Positions 32,808-41,387 are shown, numbered from the stretch's first letter. The stretch is DNA of 64,000 bases from Escherichia coli (GCA_021307345.1 CP089930.1:2914001-2978000), one strand, 5' to 3'. Notes: a model not told the origin generated them from the letters alone. Made by a program: numbers and translations.

Positions 32808-32823
32808 TGTGATTATGATCACA
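32808..32823. promoter_or_regulatory. Perfect CRP site between yqcE and ygcW
   Basis: TGTGA-TTATGA-TCACA has both CRP half-sites exact with the 6-bp spacer, almost mid-way between the divergent genes. For ygcW a -10-like TATGCT at 32840-32845 would put it near -36 to -41. It should make both operons glucose-repressed. Confidence 0.85.
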
Positions 32824-32874
32824 TAAGCGATTATGTCCTTATGCTAAAAATTATTCCCAGTTACCAGAGATAAT

Positions 32875-32923
32875 GAGAAAGGTAACTTCCCTCTCGCGGG
32901 GGAAGTTACCTTTCTTTTTTTTT
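32875..32923 (+). terminator. Leader terminator upstream of ygcW (possible antitermination target)
   Basis: AGAAAGGTAACTTCCC (32876-32891) pairs perfectly with GGGAAGTTACCTTTCT (32899-32914), loop TCTCGCG, followed by nine T (32915-32923). This textbook intrinsic terminator sits 24 bp before the ygcW ATG at 32948. Its 5' arm GAGAAAGGTAA is the same as the yqcE leader arm except for one base. Confidence 0.9.
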
Positions 32924-32947
32924 GCCTTACGGAAATTGGAGCTAACT

Positions 32948-33733
32948 ATGTCAATCGAATCTCTCAATGCGTTCTCAATGGATTTTTTCTCCCTGAAAGG
33001 TAAAACGGCAATTGTTACCGGTGGGAATAGCGGGTTAGGCCAGGCATTTGCGATGGCACTGGCAAAAGCAGGTGCAAATATCTTTATTCCAAGCTTCGTC
33101 AAAGATAATGGCGAAACGAAGGAAATTATTGAAAAACAGGGCGTTGAAGTTGATTTTATGCAGGTGGATATCACCGCAGAAGGCGCGCCACAGAAGATCA
33201 TCGCCGCCTGTTGTGAGCGTTTTGGCACCGTCGATATTCTGGTCAATAACGCAGGTATTTGTAAGCTGAATAAGGTGCTGGACTTCGGTCGTGCTGACTG
33301 GGACCCGATGATTGATGTGAACCTGACAGCCGCTTTTGAGCTGAGTTACGAAGCGGCAAAAATTATGATCCCGCAAAAAAGCGGTAAAATCATTAATATC
33401 TGTTCATTGTTTTCTTACCTGGGCGGGCAATGGTCTCCAGCATATTCTGCCACTAAACACGCCCTTGCCGGATTCACCAAAGCTTATTGTGATGAACTAG
33501 GTCAATATAATATTCAGGTAAATGGTATTGCCCCTGGCTATTATGCAACAGATATTACGCTGGCGACACGCAGTAATCCAGAAACTAATCAGCGTGTTCT
33601 TGACCATATTCCGGCAAACCGTTGGGGTGATACTCAGGATTTAATGGGGGCAGCAATATTCCTCGCAAGTCCGGCTTCAAACTATGTTAATGGTCATTTG
33701 CTGGTTGTTGATGGCGGTTATTTAGTGCGCTAA
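32948..33733 (+). CDS. ygcW: SDR-family oxidoreductase YgcW
   Basis: 261-residue short-chain dehydrogenase. The NAD(P) motif TGGNSGLGQ is near residue 27, NNAG in LVNNAGICK, and the catalytic Tyr-Lys in YSATKHALAG, with serine in ICSLFSYLG. It closely resembles 2-deoxygluconate/gluconate 5-dehydrogenase-type enzymes, so oxidation of a sugar alcohol or acid is plausible; the substrate is unknown. I chose ATG 32948 (MSIESLNAF) with GGAG upstream; the ATG at 32873 lies within the leader terminator and is not credible. Confidence 0.93.
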   Translation: MSIESLNAFSMDFFSLKGKTAIVTGGNSGLGQAFAMALAKAGANIFIPSFVKDNGETKEIIEKQGVEVDFMQVDITAEGAPQKIIAACCERFGTVDILVNNAGICKLNKVLDFGRADWDPMIDVNLTAAFELSYEAAKIMIPQKSGKIINICSLFSYLGGQWSPAYSATKHALAGFTKAYCDELGQYNIQVNGIAPGYYATDITLATRSNPETNQRVLDHIPANRWGDTQDLMGAAIFLASPASNYVNGHLLVVDGGYLVR

Positions 33734-33800
33734 TCCATAACGGTGGTTTCTGTTTTTTTATTAATGACTATTCCATTTTTATTATCAGGAAGGAATTATT

Positions 33801-35255
33801 ATGTCTTTATCTCGCGCAGCGATTGTCGACCAGCTAAAGGAAATTGTTGGTGCAGATCGCGTTATTACCGATGAAACTGTATTAAAGAAAAATAGCATTG
33901 ACCGTTTTCGTAAATTTCCGGATATTCATGGTATTTATACTTTGCCTATTCCGGCAGCGGTCGTAAAACTCGGTTCCACAGAACAAGTATCCCGTGTGCT
34001 GAATTTTATGAATGCGCACAAAATTAACGGTGTGCCGCGTACCGGCGCTTCCGCCACCGAAGGTGGACTGGAAACCGTAGTGGAAAACTCGGTGGTGCTC
34101 GATGGCTCCGCCATGAATCAAATCATTAATATTGATATTGAGAATATGCAGGCGACGGCGCAATGTGGCGTTCCGCTGGAAGTGCTGGAAAACGCGTTGC
34201 GTGAAAAAGGCTACACCACGGGGCATTCTCCGCAGTCAAAACCGCTGGCACAGATGGGCGGCCTGGTGGCGACTCGCAGTATCGGACAGTTCTCCACACT
34301 CTACGGCGCTATTGAGGATATGGTCGTTGGTCTGGAAGCGGTACTGGCAGATGGCACCGTGACACGCATTAAAAACGTGCCACGCCGCGCGGCTGGCCCG
34401 GACATTCGTCACATCATCATCGGCAACGAAGGCGCATTGTTCTATATCACTGAAGTGACAGTGAAAATCTTCAAATTCACGCCAGAAAACAACCTCTTCT
34501 ACGGCTATATCCTGGAAGACATGAAAACCGGCTTCGACATCCTGCGCGAAATCATGGTGGAAGGGTATCGCCCGTCGATTGCTCGTTTGTATGACGCTGA
34601 AGATGGTACGCAGCACTTCACGCATTTTGCCGACGGAAAATGTGTGCTGATCTTTATGGCTGAAGGCAATCCGCGCATCGCACAGGCCACAGGCGAAGGG
34701 ATTGCGGAAATCGTTGCCCGCTACCCGCAATGCCGGAGCGTGGACAGCAAGCTGATCGAAACCTGGTTTAATCACCTGAACTGGGGACCGGATAAAGTGG
34801 CTGCCGAACGTGTGCAGATCCTCAAAACTGGCAACATGGGCTTTACCACCGAAGTGTCCGGCTGCTGGAGCTGCATTCACGAAATTTACGAAAGCGTCAT
34901 CAACCGTATTCGTACCGAGTTCCCACACGCCGACGACATCACCATGCTGGGCGGTCACTCCTCTCACAGCTACCAGAACGGCACCAACATGTACTTCGTT
35001 TACGACTACAACGTTGTTGACTGTAAGCCGGAAGAGGAAATCGACAAGTACCATAATCCGCTCAACAAAATTATCTGCGAAGAAACCATTCGCCTCGGTG
35101 GTTCGATGGTGCACCACCACGGTATCGGTAAACATCGCGTTCACTGGAGCAAACTGGAACACGGCAGCGCGTGGGCATTGCTGGAAGGACTGAAAAAGCA
35201 GTTCGATCCTAACGGCATTATGAATACGGGTACTATCTATCCGATTGAAAAATAA
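33801..35255 (+). CDS. ygcU: VAO-type FAD-linked oxidoreductase YgcU
   Basis: 484-residue flavoenzyme of the FAD_binding_4 / FAD-oxidase C family (GlcD, D-lactate dehydrogenase, alkyl-DHAP synthase). The FAD domain has GASATEGGLETVV and AQMGGLVATRSIG. The C-terminal cap holds the histidine-rich VHHHGIGKHRVHW, which is reminiscent of alkyl-dihydroxyacetonephosphate synthase. It probably oxidises a hydroxy substrate and passes electrons to the ETF-like pair YgcRQ. Substrate unknown. It lies 67 bp after ygcW. Confidence 0.92.
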   Translation: MSLSRAAIVDQLKEIVGADRVITDETVLKKNSIDRFRKFPDIHGIYTLPIPAAVVKLGSTEQVSRVLNFMNAHKINGVPRTGASATEGGLETVVENSVVLDGSAMNQIINIDIENMQATAQCGVPLEVLENALREKGYTTGHSPQSKPLAQMGGLVATRSIGQFSTLYGAIEDMVVGLEAVLADGTVTRIKNVPRRAAGPDIRHIIIGNEGALFYITEVTVKIFKFTPENNLFYGYILEDMKTGFDILREIMVEGYRPSIARLYDAEDGTQHFTHFADGKCVLIFMAEGNPRIAQATGEGIAEIVARYPQCRSVDSKLIETWFNHLNWGPDKVAAERVQILKTGNMGFTTEVSGCWSCIHEIYESVINRIRTEFPHADDITMLGGHSSHSYQNGTNMYFVYDYNVVDCKPEEEIDKYHNPLNKIICEETIRLGGSMVHHHGIGKHRVHWSKLEHGSAWALLEGLKKQFDPNGIMNTGTIYPIEK

Positions 35256-35261
35256 TATTCC

Positions 35262-35318
35262 AGGCAGCGTCCCGCGATGACGGGTCGTTGCCTTTTCGGC
35301 TTCTCAACCGGGAAGCCG
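35262..35318 (+). terminator. Two tandem hairpins between ygcU and ygcS
   Basis: Hairpin A: AGGCAGCGTCCCG / CGGGTCGTTGCCT (35262-35293, with G-T pairs) then TTTTC. Hairpin B: CGGCTTC / GAAGCCG (35297-35318) then TTCTTATT. Either could attenuate transcription into ygcS. Confidence 0.5.
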
Positions 35319-35348
35319 TTCTTATTACCGGACAATGAAGGGGTAAAG

Positions 35349-36686
35349 ATGAACACTTCACCGGTGCGAATGGATGATTTACCACTTAACCGTTTTCACT
35401 GTCGAATTGCTGCGCTCACTTTCGGCGCGCACCTGACCGACGGTTATGTTCTTGGCGTCATTGGTTACGCCATCATTCAGCTTACGCCTGTCATGCAACT
35501 GACGCCGTTTATGGCGGGAATGATCGGCGGCTCGGCGCTGCTTGGCCTGTTTATCGGCAGCCTGGTTCTGGGCTGGATCTCCGACCATATTGGCCGGCAA
35601 AAAATCTTCACTTTCAGCTTCTTGCTGATTACGCTCGCTTCGTTTTTACAATATTTTGCCACTACGCCAGAGCATCTTATTGGGCTGCGCATTTTGATCG
35701 GCATTGGTCTGGGAGGCGACTATTCAGTAGGCCACACGTTGCTGGCAGAATTTTCCCCGCGCCGCCATCGCGGTATTTTGCTGGGGGCGTTCAGCGTGGT
35801 ATGGACGGTGGGCTACGTGCTGGCAAGTCTTGCCGGACATCACTTTATTAGCGAAAGCCCGGAAGCCTGGCGCTGGCTGCTGGCTTCTGCGGCGTTGCCA
35901 GCCTTGCTGATTACGCTTTTACGCTGGGGAACGCCGGAATCGCCGCGCTGGTTGCTGCGTCAGGGACGTTTTGCAGAAGCTCACGCTATCGTACATCGCT
36001 ATTTTGGTTCCCATGTTTTACTGGGCGATGAAGTCGCAACGGCGACCCATAAACACATCAGAACTTTGTTCTCTTCGCGCTACTGGCGACGCACGGTGTT
36101 TAACAGCGTGTTCTTTGTCTGCCTCGTGATCCCGTGGTTTGTGATTTACACCTGGCTGCCGACTATCGCCCAGACTATTGGTCTGGAAGATGCGCTGACT
36201 GCCAGCTTGATGCTCAATGCGTTGTTAATTGTTGGCGCGATATTAGGTTTATTCCTGACCCACCTGCTGGCACATCGAAAATTTTTACTTGGCAGTTTTC
36301 TGCTGCTGGCGGTCACGTTGATGGTGATGGCCTGTTTGCCTTCTGGCAGTTCGCTAACGTTGCTGCTTTTTGTCCTCTTCAGTACCACCATTTCGGCAGT
36401 CAGTAACCTGGTGGGCATTTTGCCTGCGGAAAGTTTTCCTACTGACATTCGCTCGTTGGGCGTTGGTTTTGCCACCGCCATGAGCCGACTTGGCGCGGCG
36501 GTAAGTACCGGCCTGCTGCCGTGGATTCTGGCGCAGTGGGGAATGCAGGTCACCTTATTGCTCCTGGCGGCAGTGTTATTGATTGGTTTTATCGTGACCT
36601 GGCTTTGGGCGCCAGAAACCAAAGCACTCCCGCTGGTGGCGGCGGGAAATGTTGGAGGTGCAAATGAACATTCTGTTAGCGTTTAA
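35349..36686 (+). CDS. ygcS: MFS transporter YgcS
   Basis: 445-residue MFS protein of the sugar porter/metabolite-H+ symporter type with 12 spans. Signature loops are DHIGRQK between spans 2 and 3, PESPRWLL after span 6 and PETKALPL at the C-terminus. I chose ATG 35349 (MNTSPVRMDDLPLNRF) preceded by AAGGGG; an upstream frame start at 35277 lies in the hairpin region. Substrate unknown. It overlaps ygcR by 23 bases. Confidence 0.92.
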   Translation: MNTSPVRMDDLPLNRFHCRIAALTFGAHLTDGYVLGVIGYAIIQLTPVMQLTPFMAGMIGGSALLGLFIGSLVLGWISDHIGRQKIFTFSFLLITLASFLQYFATTPEHLIGLRILIGIGLGGDYSVGHTLLAEFSPRRHRGILLGAFSVVWTVGYVLASLAGHHFISESPEAWRWLLASAALPALLITLLRWGTPESPRWLLRQGRFAEAHAIVHRYFGSHVLLGDEVATATHKHIRTLFSSRYWRRTVFNSVFFVCLVIPWFVIYTWLPTIAQTIGLEDALTASLMLNALLIVGAILGLFLTHLLAHRKFLLGSFLLLAVTLMVMACLPSGSSLTLLLFVLFSTTISAVSNLVGILPAESFPTDIRSLGVGFATAMSRLGAAVSTGLLPWILAQWGMQVTLLLLAAVLLIGFIVTWLWAPETKALPLVAAGNVGGANEHSVSV

Positions 36687-37443
36687 AGCTGAACCGGATG
36701 CCGGAATGTTAGCGGAAAAAGAGTGGCAGGCGGCGGCTCAGGGGCATAGTGGGCCGGATGTTTCGTTGCTGCGAAGTTTACTCGGCGCTGATGAACAGGC
36801 CGCTGCCGCGCTACTGTTGGCGCAGAGAAAAAGTGGCACGCCGATGACTTTAACCGCGTTGAGCATGGGCGATGAACGGGCGTTGCACTGGCTGCGCTAT
36901 CTCACTGCTCTTGGGTTTGAGGAAGCTGTATTACTGGAGACGACGGCAATACTGCGTTTTGCCCCGGAATTTGTCGCTCGCCATATTGCCGAATGGCAGC
37001 GCCTGAATCCGATGGATTTGATTATTACCGGCTGCCAAAGCAGCGAAGGTCAGAACGGGCAAACGCCGTTTTTGCTGGCGGAAATACTGGCCTGGCCCTG
37101 TTTCACGCAGGTGGAGCGTTTTACTCTCGACGCGCCGTTTATCACTCTCGAACAGCGTACTGAAAACGGGCTGCGTTGTTGCCGTGTCCGCTTACCTGCG
37201 GTGATTGCCGTGCGTCAGTGTGGCGAAGTGGCCTTGCCTGTACCGGGGATGCGCCAGCGTATGGCGGCGGGGAAAGCGGAGATTACCCGCGAAACTCTTG
37301 TCGCAGAAGCGCCAGCGATACAGTGCCTGCAACTGGAAAGACCGGAGCAACGGCGCGGTGCGACGCTGGTTAATGGGCAAACAGCTAAAGAAAAAGCACA
37401 AATACTGTGGCGGGATTATTTGTGCCAGAGGATGCAGCCATGA
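36664..37443 (+). CDS. ygcR: ETF beta / FixA-like protein YgcR
   Basis: 259-residue electron transfer flavoprotein beta-subunit homologue. The AMP-binding region has GCQSSEGQNGQTPFLLAE, typical of ETF-beta. I chose ATG 36664 (MNILLAFKAEPD) with GGAGGTG just upstream; 36649 is a weaker start inside ygcS. Stop and the ygcQ start overlap (ATGA), so the two subunits are translationally coupled. Confidence 0.9.
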   Translation: MNILLAFKAEPDAGMLAEKEWQAAAQGHSGPDVSLLRSLLGADEQAAAALLLAQRKSGTPMTLTALSMGDERALHWLRYLTALGFEEAVLLETTAILRFAPEFVARHIAEWQRLNPMDLIITGCQSSEGQNGQTPFLLAEILAWPCFTQVERFTLDAPFITLEQRTENGLRCCRVRLPAVIAVRQCGEVALPVPGMRQRMAAGKAEITRETLVAEAPAIQCLQLERPEQRRGATLVNGQTAKEKAQILWRDYLCQRMQP

Positions 37444-38300
37444 ATATCGCCATCGTGACAATCAATCAGGATCATTCCGCAATGGCAGGCTGGCTGGCAG
37501 AACAGGATTTCAGCGGTTGTACACTGACGCACTGGCGAATTGAACCTCAGCCCGTAGTGGCGGAACAAGTGCTGGATGCGCTGGTGGAACAGTGGCAGCG
37601 AACGCCTGCGGAAGTTGTTCTCTTTCCGTCGGGCGCGTTTGGCGATGAACTGGCTACCCGGCTGGCCTGGCGTTTACAGGGCGCCAGTATCTGCCAGGTA
37701 ACTTTGTTAGATATTCCAACCGTAAGCGTGCGCAAATCCCACTGGGGAAATGCGCTGACGGCGACGCTGCAAACAGAAAAACGTCCGCTATGTCTTTCTC
37801 TGGCGCGCCAGGCTGGAGCAGCGAAAAACGCTATGCTGCCATCCGGTATGCAGCAACTAAACATTGTCCCCGGCGCACTTCCAGACTGGTTTGTTAGCAT
37901 CGAAAACCTGAAAAATACTACCCGTGACCCATTAGTAGAAGCCAGACGGGTGCTGGTGGTGGGGCAGGGTGGCGAGGCTGATAGCCATGAAATCGCTATG
38001 CTGGCTGAAAAGCTGGGCGCCGAAGTGGGCTACAGTCGGGCGCGAGTGATGAACGGTGGTTTTGATGCGGAAAAAGTGATTGGAATTTCCGGGCATTTGC
38101 TGGCGCCAGAGATTTGCATTGTTGCCGGGGCGTCCGGCGCGGCAGCGTTAATGGCAGGCGTGCGTAATAGCCAGTTTGTGGTGGCTGTGAATCATGACGC
38201 CAGCGCGGCGGTATTTTCACAGGCAGATGTTGGCGTGGTAGATGACTGGAAAGCGGTACTGGAGGCGCTGGTGACAAATATTCGCGCAGAGTGCCAATAA
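37440..38300 (+). CDS. ygcQ: ETF alpha / FixB-like protein YgcQ
   Basis: 286-residue ETF alpha-subunit homologue. The C-terminal FAD domain carries GISGHLLAPEICIVAGASG, VAVNHDASAAVFSQADVGVV and a final helix, all in family order. It would pair with YgcR and collect electrons from a dehydrogenase, most likely YgcU. I start at ATG 37440, overlapping the ygcR stop by 4 bases. Last gene of ygcWUSRQ; REP repeats follow. Confidence 0.9.
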   Translation: MNIAIVTINQDHSAMAGWLAEQDFSGCTLTHWRIEPQPVVAEQVLDALVEQWQRTPAEVVLFPSGAFGDELATRLAWRLQGASICQVTLLDIPTVSVRKSHWGNALTATLQTEKRPLCLSLARQAGAAKNAMLPSGMQQLNIVPGALPDWFVSIENLKNTTRDPLVEARRVLVVGQGGEADSHEIAMLAEKLGAEVGYSRARVMNGGFDAEKVIGISGHLLAPEICIVAGASGAAALMAGVRNSQFVVAVNHDASAAVFSQADVGVVDDWKAVLEALVTNIRAECQ

Positions 38301-38325
38301 CGTACAGCCGGATGCGGTTCTGGGG

Positions 38326-38476
38326 CAGGGACTTGTAGGCCTGATAAGACGCGTTAGCGTCGCATCAGGCATCGCTTGTCGGATGCGGCGCAAACGCCTT
38401 ATCCGACCTACATTGGTGGTTCCCGTAGGCCTGATAAGACGCGTTAGCGTCGCATCAGGCGCTGAATGCCGGATGT
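38326..38476. repeat. BIME array between ygcQ and ygcP
   Basis: About four REP-type units: two near-identical copies of GTAGGCCTGATAAGACGCGT (38336 and 38429 regions) in one orientation, with GTCGGATGCGGCGCAAACGC and GCCGGATGTGGCC in the other. It lies where the two ygc operons converge and may protect both mRNA ends. Confidence 0.88.
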
Positions 38477-38514
38477 GGCCTATAAACCACACAAATTCCG
38501 TTACGATAATCCCG

Positions 38515-39090
38515 TTAAAGCAATTTTTTCGCTAACGTCCAGACGCTGGTATTGGTGGTCGAAAGCGCCACCACACCGGCGTCAATTGCATTGCGCGCAT
38601 CTTCTTCATCGCACACCAGCCCGCCAGCAATCAGCGGTTGGCGGATTTTTTCCGTCACCCAGCCCAGCACTTTGGGCATACAGCCTGGCAGGATCTCAAT
38701 ACAATCCGGATTCGATTGCGCAACTTGCTTATCAATATTGTGAAACGAAATTGAATCAACAATAAACAGACGATGAATACAGAAAAAACCTTCCGCTCTT
38801 GCCGCTTTTAGCATCGATGCTTTGGTGCTGATAATTCCATCCGCCTCGGTCACCAGTTTCAGAAACTGAATGACGACCTCTTTATTTGACGCTCCTTCCA
38901 GCAAATCGACATGAATAAAGGCATATTTCCCGGCGTTTTTAATCTTTTTGACGATTTGACTGATGGTGCAGATATTGCCGTACAACACGGAAATAAACTG
39001 GCATTCAGAATCAATGGCCAGTTGCAGACTGGCATTATCTTTAACGGCAGCAATCACCGGATTCTGGCGGAGCAGGTGTAAGAGGGGCAT
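38515..39090 (-). CDS. ygcP: GlpP-family RNA antiterminator-like protein YgcP
   Basis: 191-residue protein of the glycerol-3-phosphate responsive antiterminator family. Members such as Bacillus GlpP bind a leader mRNA and let polymerase pass a terminator. Recognisable pieces are NPVIAAVKDN at the start, FIHVDLLEGAS, DGIISTKASML, IEILPGCMPKVLG and PLIAGGLVCDEEDARNAIDAG, which describe a TIM-barrel-like fold with a phosphate site. Last gene of ygcN-ygcO-ygcP. The two leader terminators before yqcE and ygcW are its obvious candidate targets; this is inference. Confidence 0.88.
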   Translation of the reverse strand: MPLLHLLRQNPVIAAVKDNASLQLAIDSECQFISVLYGNICTISQIVKKIKNAGKYAFIHVDLLEGASNKEVVIQFLKLVTEADGIISTKASMLKAARAEGFFCIHRLFIVDSISFHNIDKQVAQSNPDCIEILPGCMPKVLGWVTEKIRQPLIAGGLVCDEEDARNAIDAGVVALSTTNTSVWTLAKKLL

Positions 39091-39106
39091 AAATTATCCT
39101 TATTAT

Positions 39107-39367
39107 TTATCCAAAACGGTAGGTGATGCCGAATCCGGAAGGCGGATAGCGCCACTGTTGTAGTGTTGATTCGTCGCACAGCAAACGGCAGGTGCCACAC
39201 TCCAGGCAGCCGCGATAATCAACGCGCAAATCACCTTCCGGCGTGAGCGAAAAAAGACCTGCCGGGCAGGCGTTAATCAACCGTTCTGCCGTCTGGCGCT
39301 CAACGGAATCAGACGGAACAATATGCGGCGCATCAGCCGCGCGCCAGAGATTACGGGCTACAGACAT
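39107..39367 (-). CDS. ygcO: FixX-like ferredoxin YgcO
   Basis: 86-residue ferredoxin-like protein of the FixX family that usually partners an ETF-quinone oxidoreductase. Cysteine motifs are NACPAGLF and CLECGTCRLLC. I chose ATG 39367 (MSVARNLWR); it overlaps the end of ygcN by 10 bases, so the two are translated together. Probably provides the 4Fe-4S relay for YgcN. Confidence 0.9.
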   Translation of the reverse strand: MSVARNLWRAADAPHIVPSDSVERQTAERLINACPAGLFSLTPEGDLRVDYRGCLECGTCRLLCDESTLQQWRYPPSGFGITYRFG

Positions 39368-40629
39368 CGCAGACTCCTGATAACATCGCCTGCCAGATGC
39401 CACAAGCCGTGACGACGTAAATGACGCCAGAATAACTGGCGCAGCAGTGGAACAGGTTTATCACCCTGATCCCATAAATCACGGGAAATATCCTGCATTA
39501 ACGCTGGCCATTTCCGATACCAGCCAGGGCGGTGTAAAAGCGCCGGAACATGCTGATAACGTTGTAGAACATCCCACAGCAGGCTACGTTCTACGTTGTG
39601 ATGATAAAGCGGAAAAAGATTTTGCGGCTCGCGGTGCTGGCAGGCGCTAATCAGCGTTTGCGCTGCTGCCTGCGCACCAGTCAGCGCCATGTCCATGCCG
39701 CGCACTGAAATTCCAGTATTGACGCAACTGCGTAATGCATCGCCCACCAGCAACCAGCCGTTACCAGCGTATTGCATCGGCATACTGTGCAGGCCACCTT
39801 CTGGCACGAGATGCGCGCCATACTCCAGCGATTCCGTGTTTTTGATAAGCGGGCGCACTGCCGGATGTGTTTTAAAACGAGCTAACAGCTCGCTTGCTGG
39901 AACACAGCTTTGTGCAAGGGAAGAGAGCGGGCAAACAATCCCAACTGAAAGCGTTTGTTGATTGGTATAAAGAAAGGCGCCGCCGGGCAAGTCATCACAG
40001 ATTTCGCCGCTAAACAATAGCGCCGCACCTTCGTTATTCTCCAGATGAAAACGTTCTTCGATAATGGATCTTTCAAGCGACAGAACTTCTTTGATTCCCA
40101 ACGCCATCGCTTCGCTAGCAGGGCGGGTAACTAACCCATGACGTTCTGCCAGTACGCTATTGGCACCTTCCGCCAGCACCACATAACGAGCGCGGATAAT
40201 ATCGTCACCACAAATAACGCCACATACTCTGCCGTTTTCTATATGTAGTGCATCCACCGTTGCGCCAGGGATGCACTCGACACCTTCTTTTTCGGCTTCG
40301 GCAACCAGCCACGGATCGAAGCGAGCGCGTAAGACACTCCAGGATTCACCGCCAGGCTGTAAGCTGGAAAATGTCGTTGCGCCATCCGGCGTTAGCAGAG
40401 AAAGGCTTTCGTGAGTGATGCGTCGCTCAAGGGGCGCGGTCAGGTTAAATTGGGGGAGGAGTTCCGCGAGTGCATGGGTATATAGCCGTCCGCCGGAAAG
40501 ATTTTTGCTGCCAGGGATTTCAGCGCGTTCCAGTAACAGAACGGATAAGCCCGCTCGCGCGCAGCGTAACGCACAAGCGGTGCCCGCAATGCCGGCACCG
40601 ATAATAATAATGTCGCAGTCGTCTTCCAT
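39358..40629 (-). CDS. ygcN: FixC-like flavoprotein dehydrogenase YgcN
   Basis: 423-residue FAD protein of the ETF-quinone oxidoreductase/FixC family. The dinucleotide-binding motif IIIIGAGIAGTACALRCARAG is at the N-terminus, followed by SGGRLYTHAL. The second FAD motif is GDALRSCVNTGISVRGMDMA. It probably takes electrons from YgcRQ and gives them to the quinone pool with YgcO. I chose ATG 40629 (MEDDCDIIII). It lies 77 bp after queD and precedes ygcO and ygcP. Confidence 0.91.
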   Translation of the reverse strand: MEDDCDIIIIGAGIAGTACALRCARAGLSVLLLERAEIPGSKNLSGGRLYTHALAELLPQFNLTAPLERRITHESLSLLTPDGATTFSSLQPGGESWSVLRARFDPWLVAEAEKEGVECIPGATVDALHIENGRVCGVICGDDIIRARYVVLAEGANSVLAERHGLVTRPASEAMALGIKEVLSLERSIIEERFHLENNEGAALLFSGEICDDLPGGAFLYTNQQTLSVGIVCPLSSLAQSCVPASELLARFKTHPAVRPLIKNTESLEYGAHLVPEGGLHSMPMQYAGNGWLLVGDALRSCVNTGISVRGMDMALTGAQAAAQTLISACQHREPQNLFPLYHHNVERSLLWDVLQRYQHVPALLHRPGWYRKWPALMQDISRDLWDQGDKPVPLLRQLFWRHLRRHGLWHLAGDVIRSLRCL

Positions 40630-40706
40630 GTCGTGCCCCATATATCCAGAGCGCAACACCCTAACATAGCGTTACTTAAGCGAAATTGACCGCCGACACA
40701 CTCTTA

Positions 40707-41072
40707 TCATTCGCCGCGATAGATGCAACCTGCGGTGCAGGTTTCTTTCACCATAACCGCACTTAACAACGGAACAACCGGTTTAACCTGATCCCAAATC
40801 CATTTTGCTAAAACCTCGCTGGTCGGGTTTTCCAGGCCAGGAATATCATTGAGATAATAGTGATCGAGGCGATCATAGGTTGGTTTAAATGCCGCTTTCA
40901 GTTCAGCGAAATCGATAATCCAGCCCGTATGCGGATCGACTTCCCCGGTAATTTCCAGGCGCACCATAAAAGAGTGCCCGTGAAGGCGACCACATTTATG
41001 CCCTTGTGGGACGTGTGGCAAGCGGTGAGCGGCTTCGAAGGTGAAATCTTTAAATAACGTGGTGGACATCAT
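40707..41072 (-). CDS. queD: 6-carboxytetrahydropterin synthase QueD
   Basis: 121-residue T-fold enzyme making 6-carboxytetrahydropterin from dihydroneopterin triphosphate, second step to queuosine. Zinc-binding histidines are in AAHRLPHV and [10 protein letters not shown], the catalytic cysteine in [10 protein letters not shown], and the tail [10 protein letters not shown] is typical. I chose ATG 41072 ([10 protein letters not shown]); a longer frame from 41156 has no RBS. Confidence 0.95.
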   Translation of the reverse strand: MMSTTLFKDFTFEAAHRLPHVPQGHKCGRLHGHSFMVRLEITGEVDPHTGWIIDFAELKAAFKPTYDRLDHYYLNDIPGLENPTSEVLAKWIWDQVKPVVPLLSAVMVKETCTAGCIYRGE

Positions 41073-41387
41073 AATTTCTCTACAGGACGACAAAACGGGC
41101 GTAGAGTACCGGAAAGCCTGTTTTTTCGCATTATCTAAAATGGGTTTGTTGCGCAAAATAGCCTAATTATCTTAATGATGGTCGATATTTATTTAATTTT
41201 CATTGGGTTAATAAATCTATTTTGTTGTTAAAGACTATTGCTAAAACAGGTTAGTCGATTTGGTTATTAGTTATCGCTATCCCGTCTTTAATCCACACCG
41301 TTCGCCCCGTTAACCTTACCTTCTCTTTTGTTTTATGGGCGCAGACAGGGCGCAGAAACAGCTTTGCTTACTGGAACATAACGACGA
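41073..41387. other. queD-cysJ divergent region, 315 bp
   Basis: AT-rich interval, no credible gene. It should contain the cysJIH promoter and the CysB binding sites known in E. coli, which I cannot place by eye. Confidence 0.55.

Noticed and set aside
34236-35162. 308-codon minus-strand frame over ygcU
   Set aside because: Antisense shadow of a well-supported flavoenzyme gene.
40630-40706. A third leader terminator upstream of ygcN
   Set aside because: No stem with U tract in this 77-bp gap, so the antitermination idea is limited to yqcE and ygcW leaders.
40630-41387. preQ1 riboswitch upstream of queD
   Set aside because: No small pseudoknot aptamer pattern seen. E. coli queuosine genes are not known to use one.
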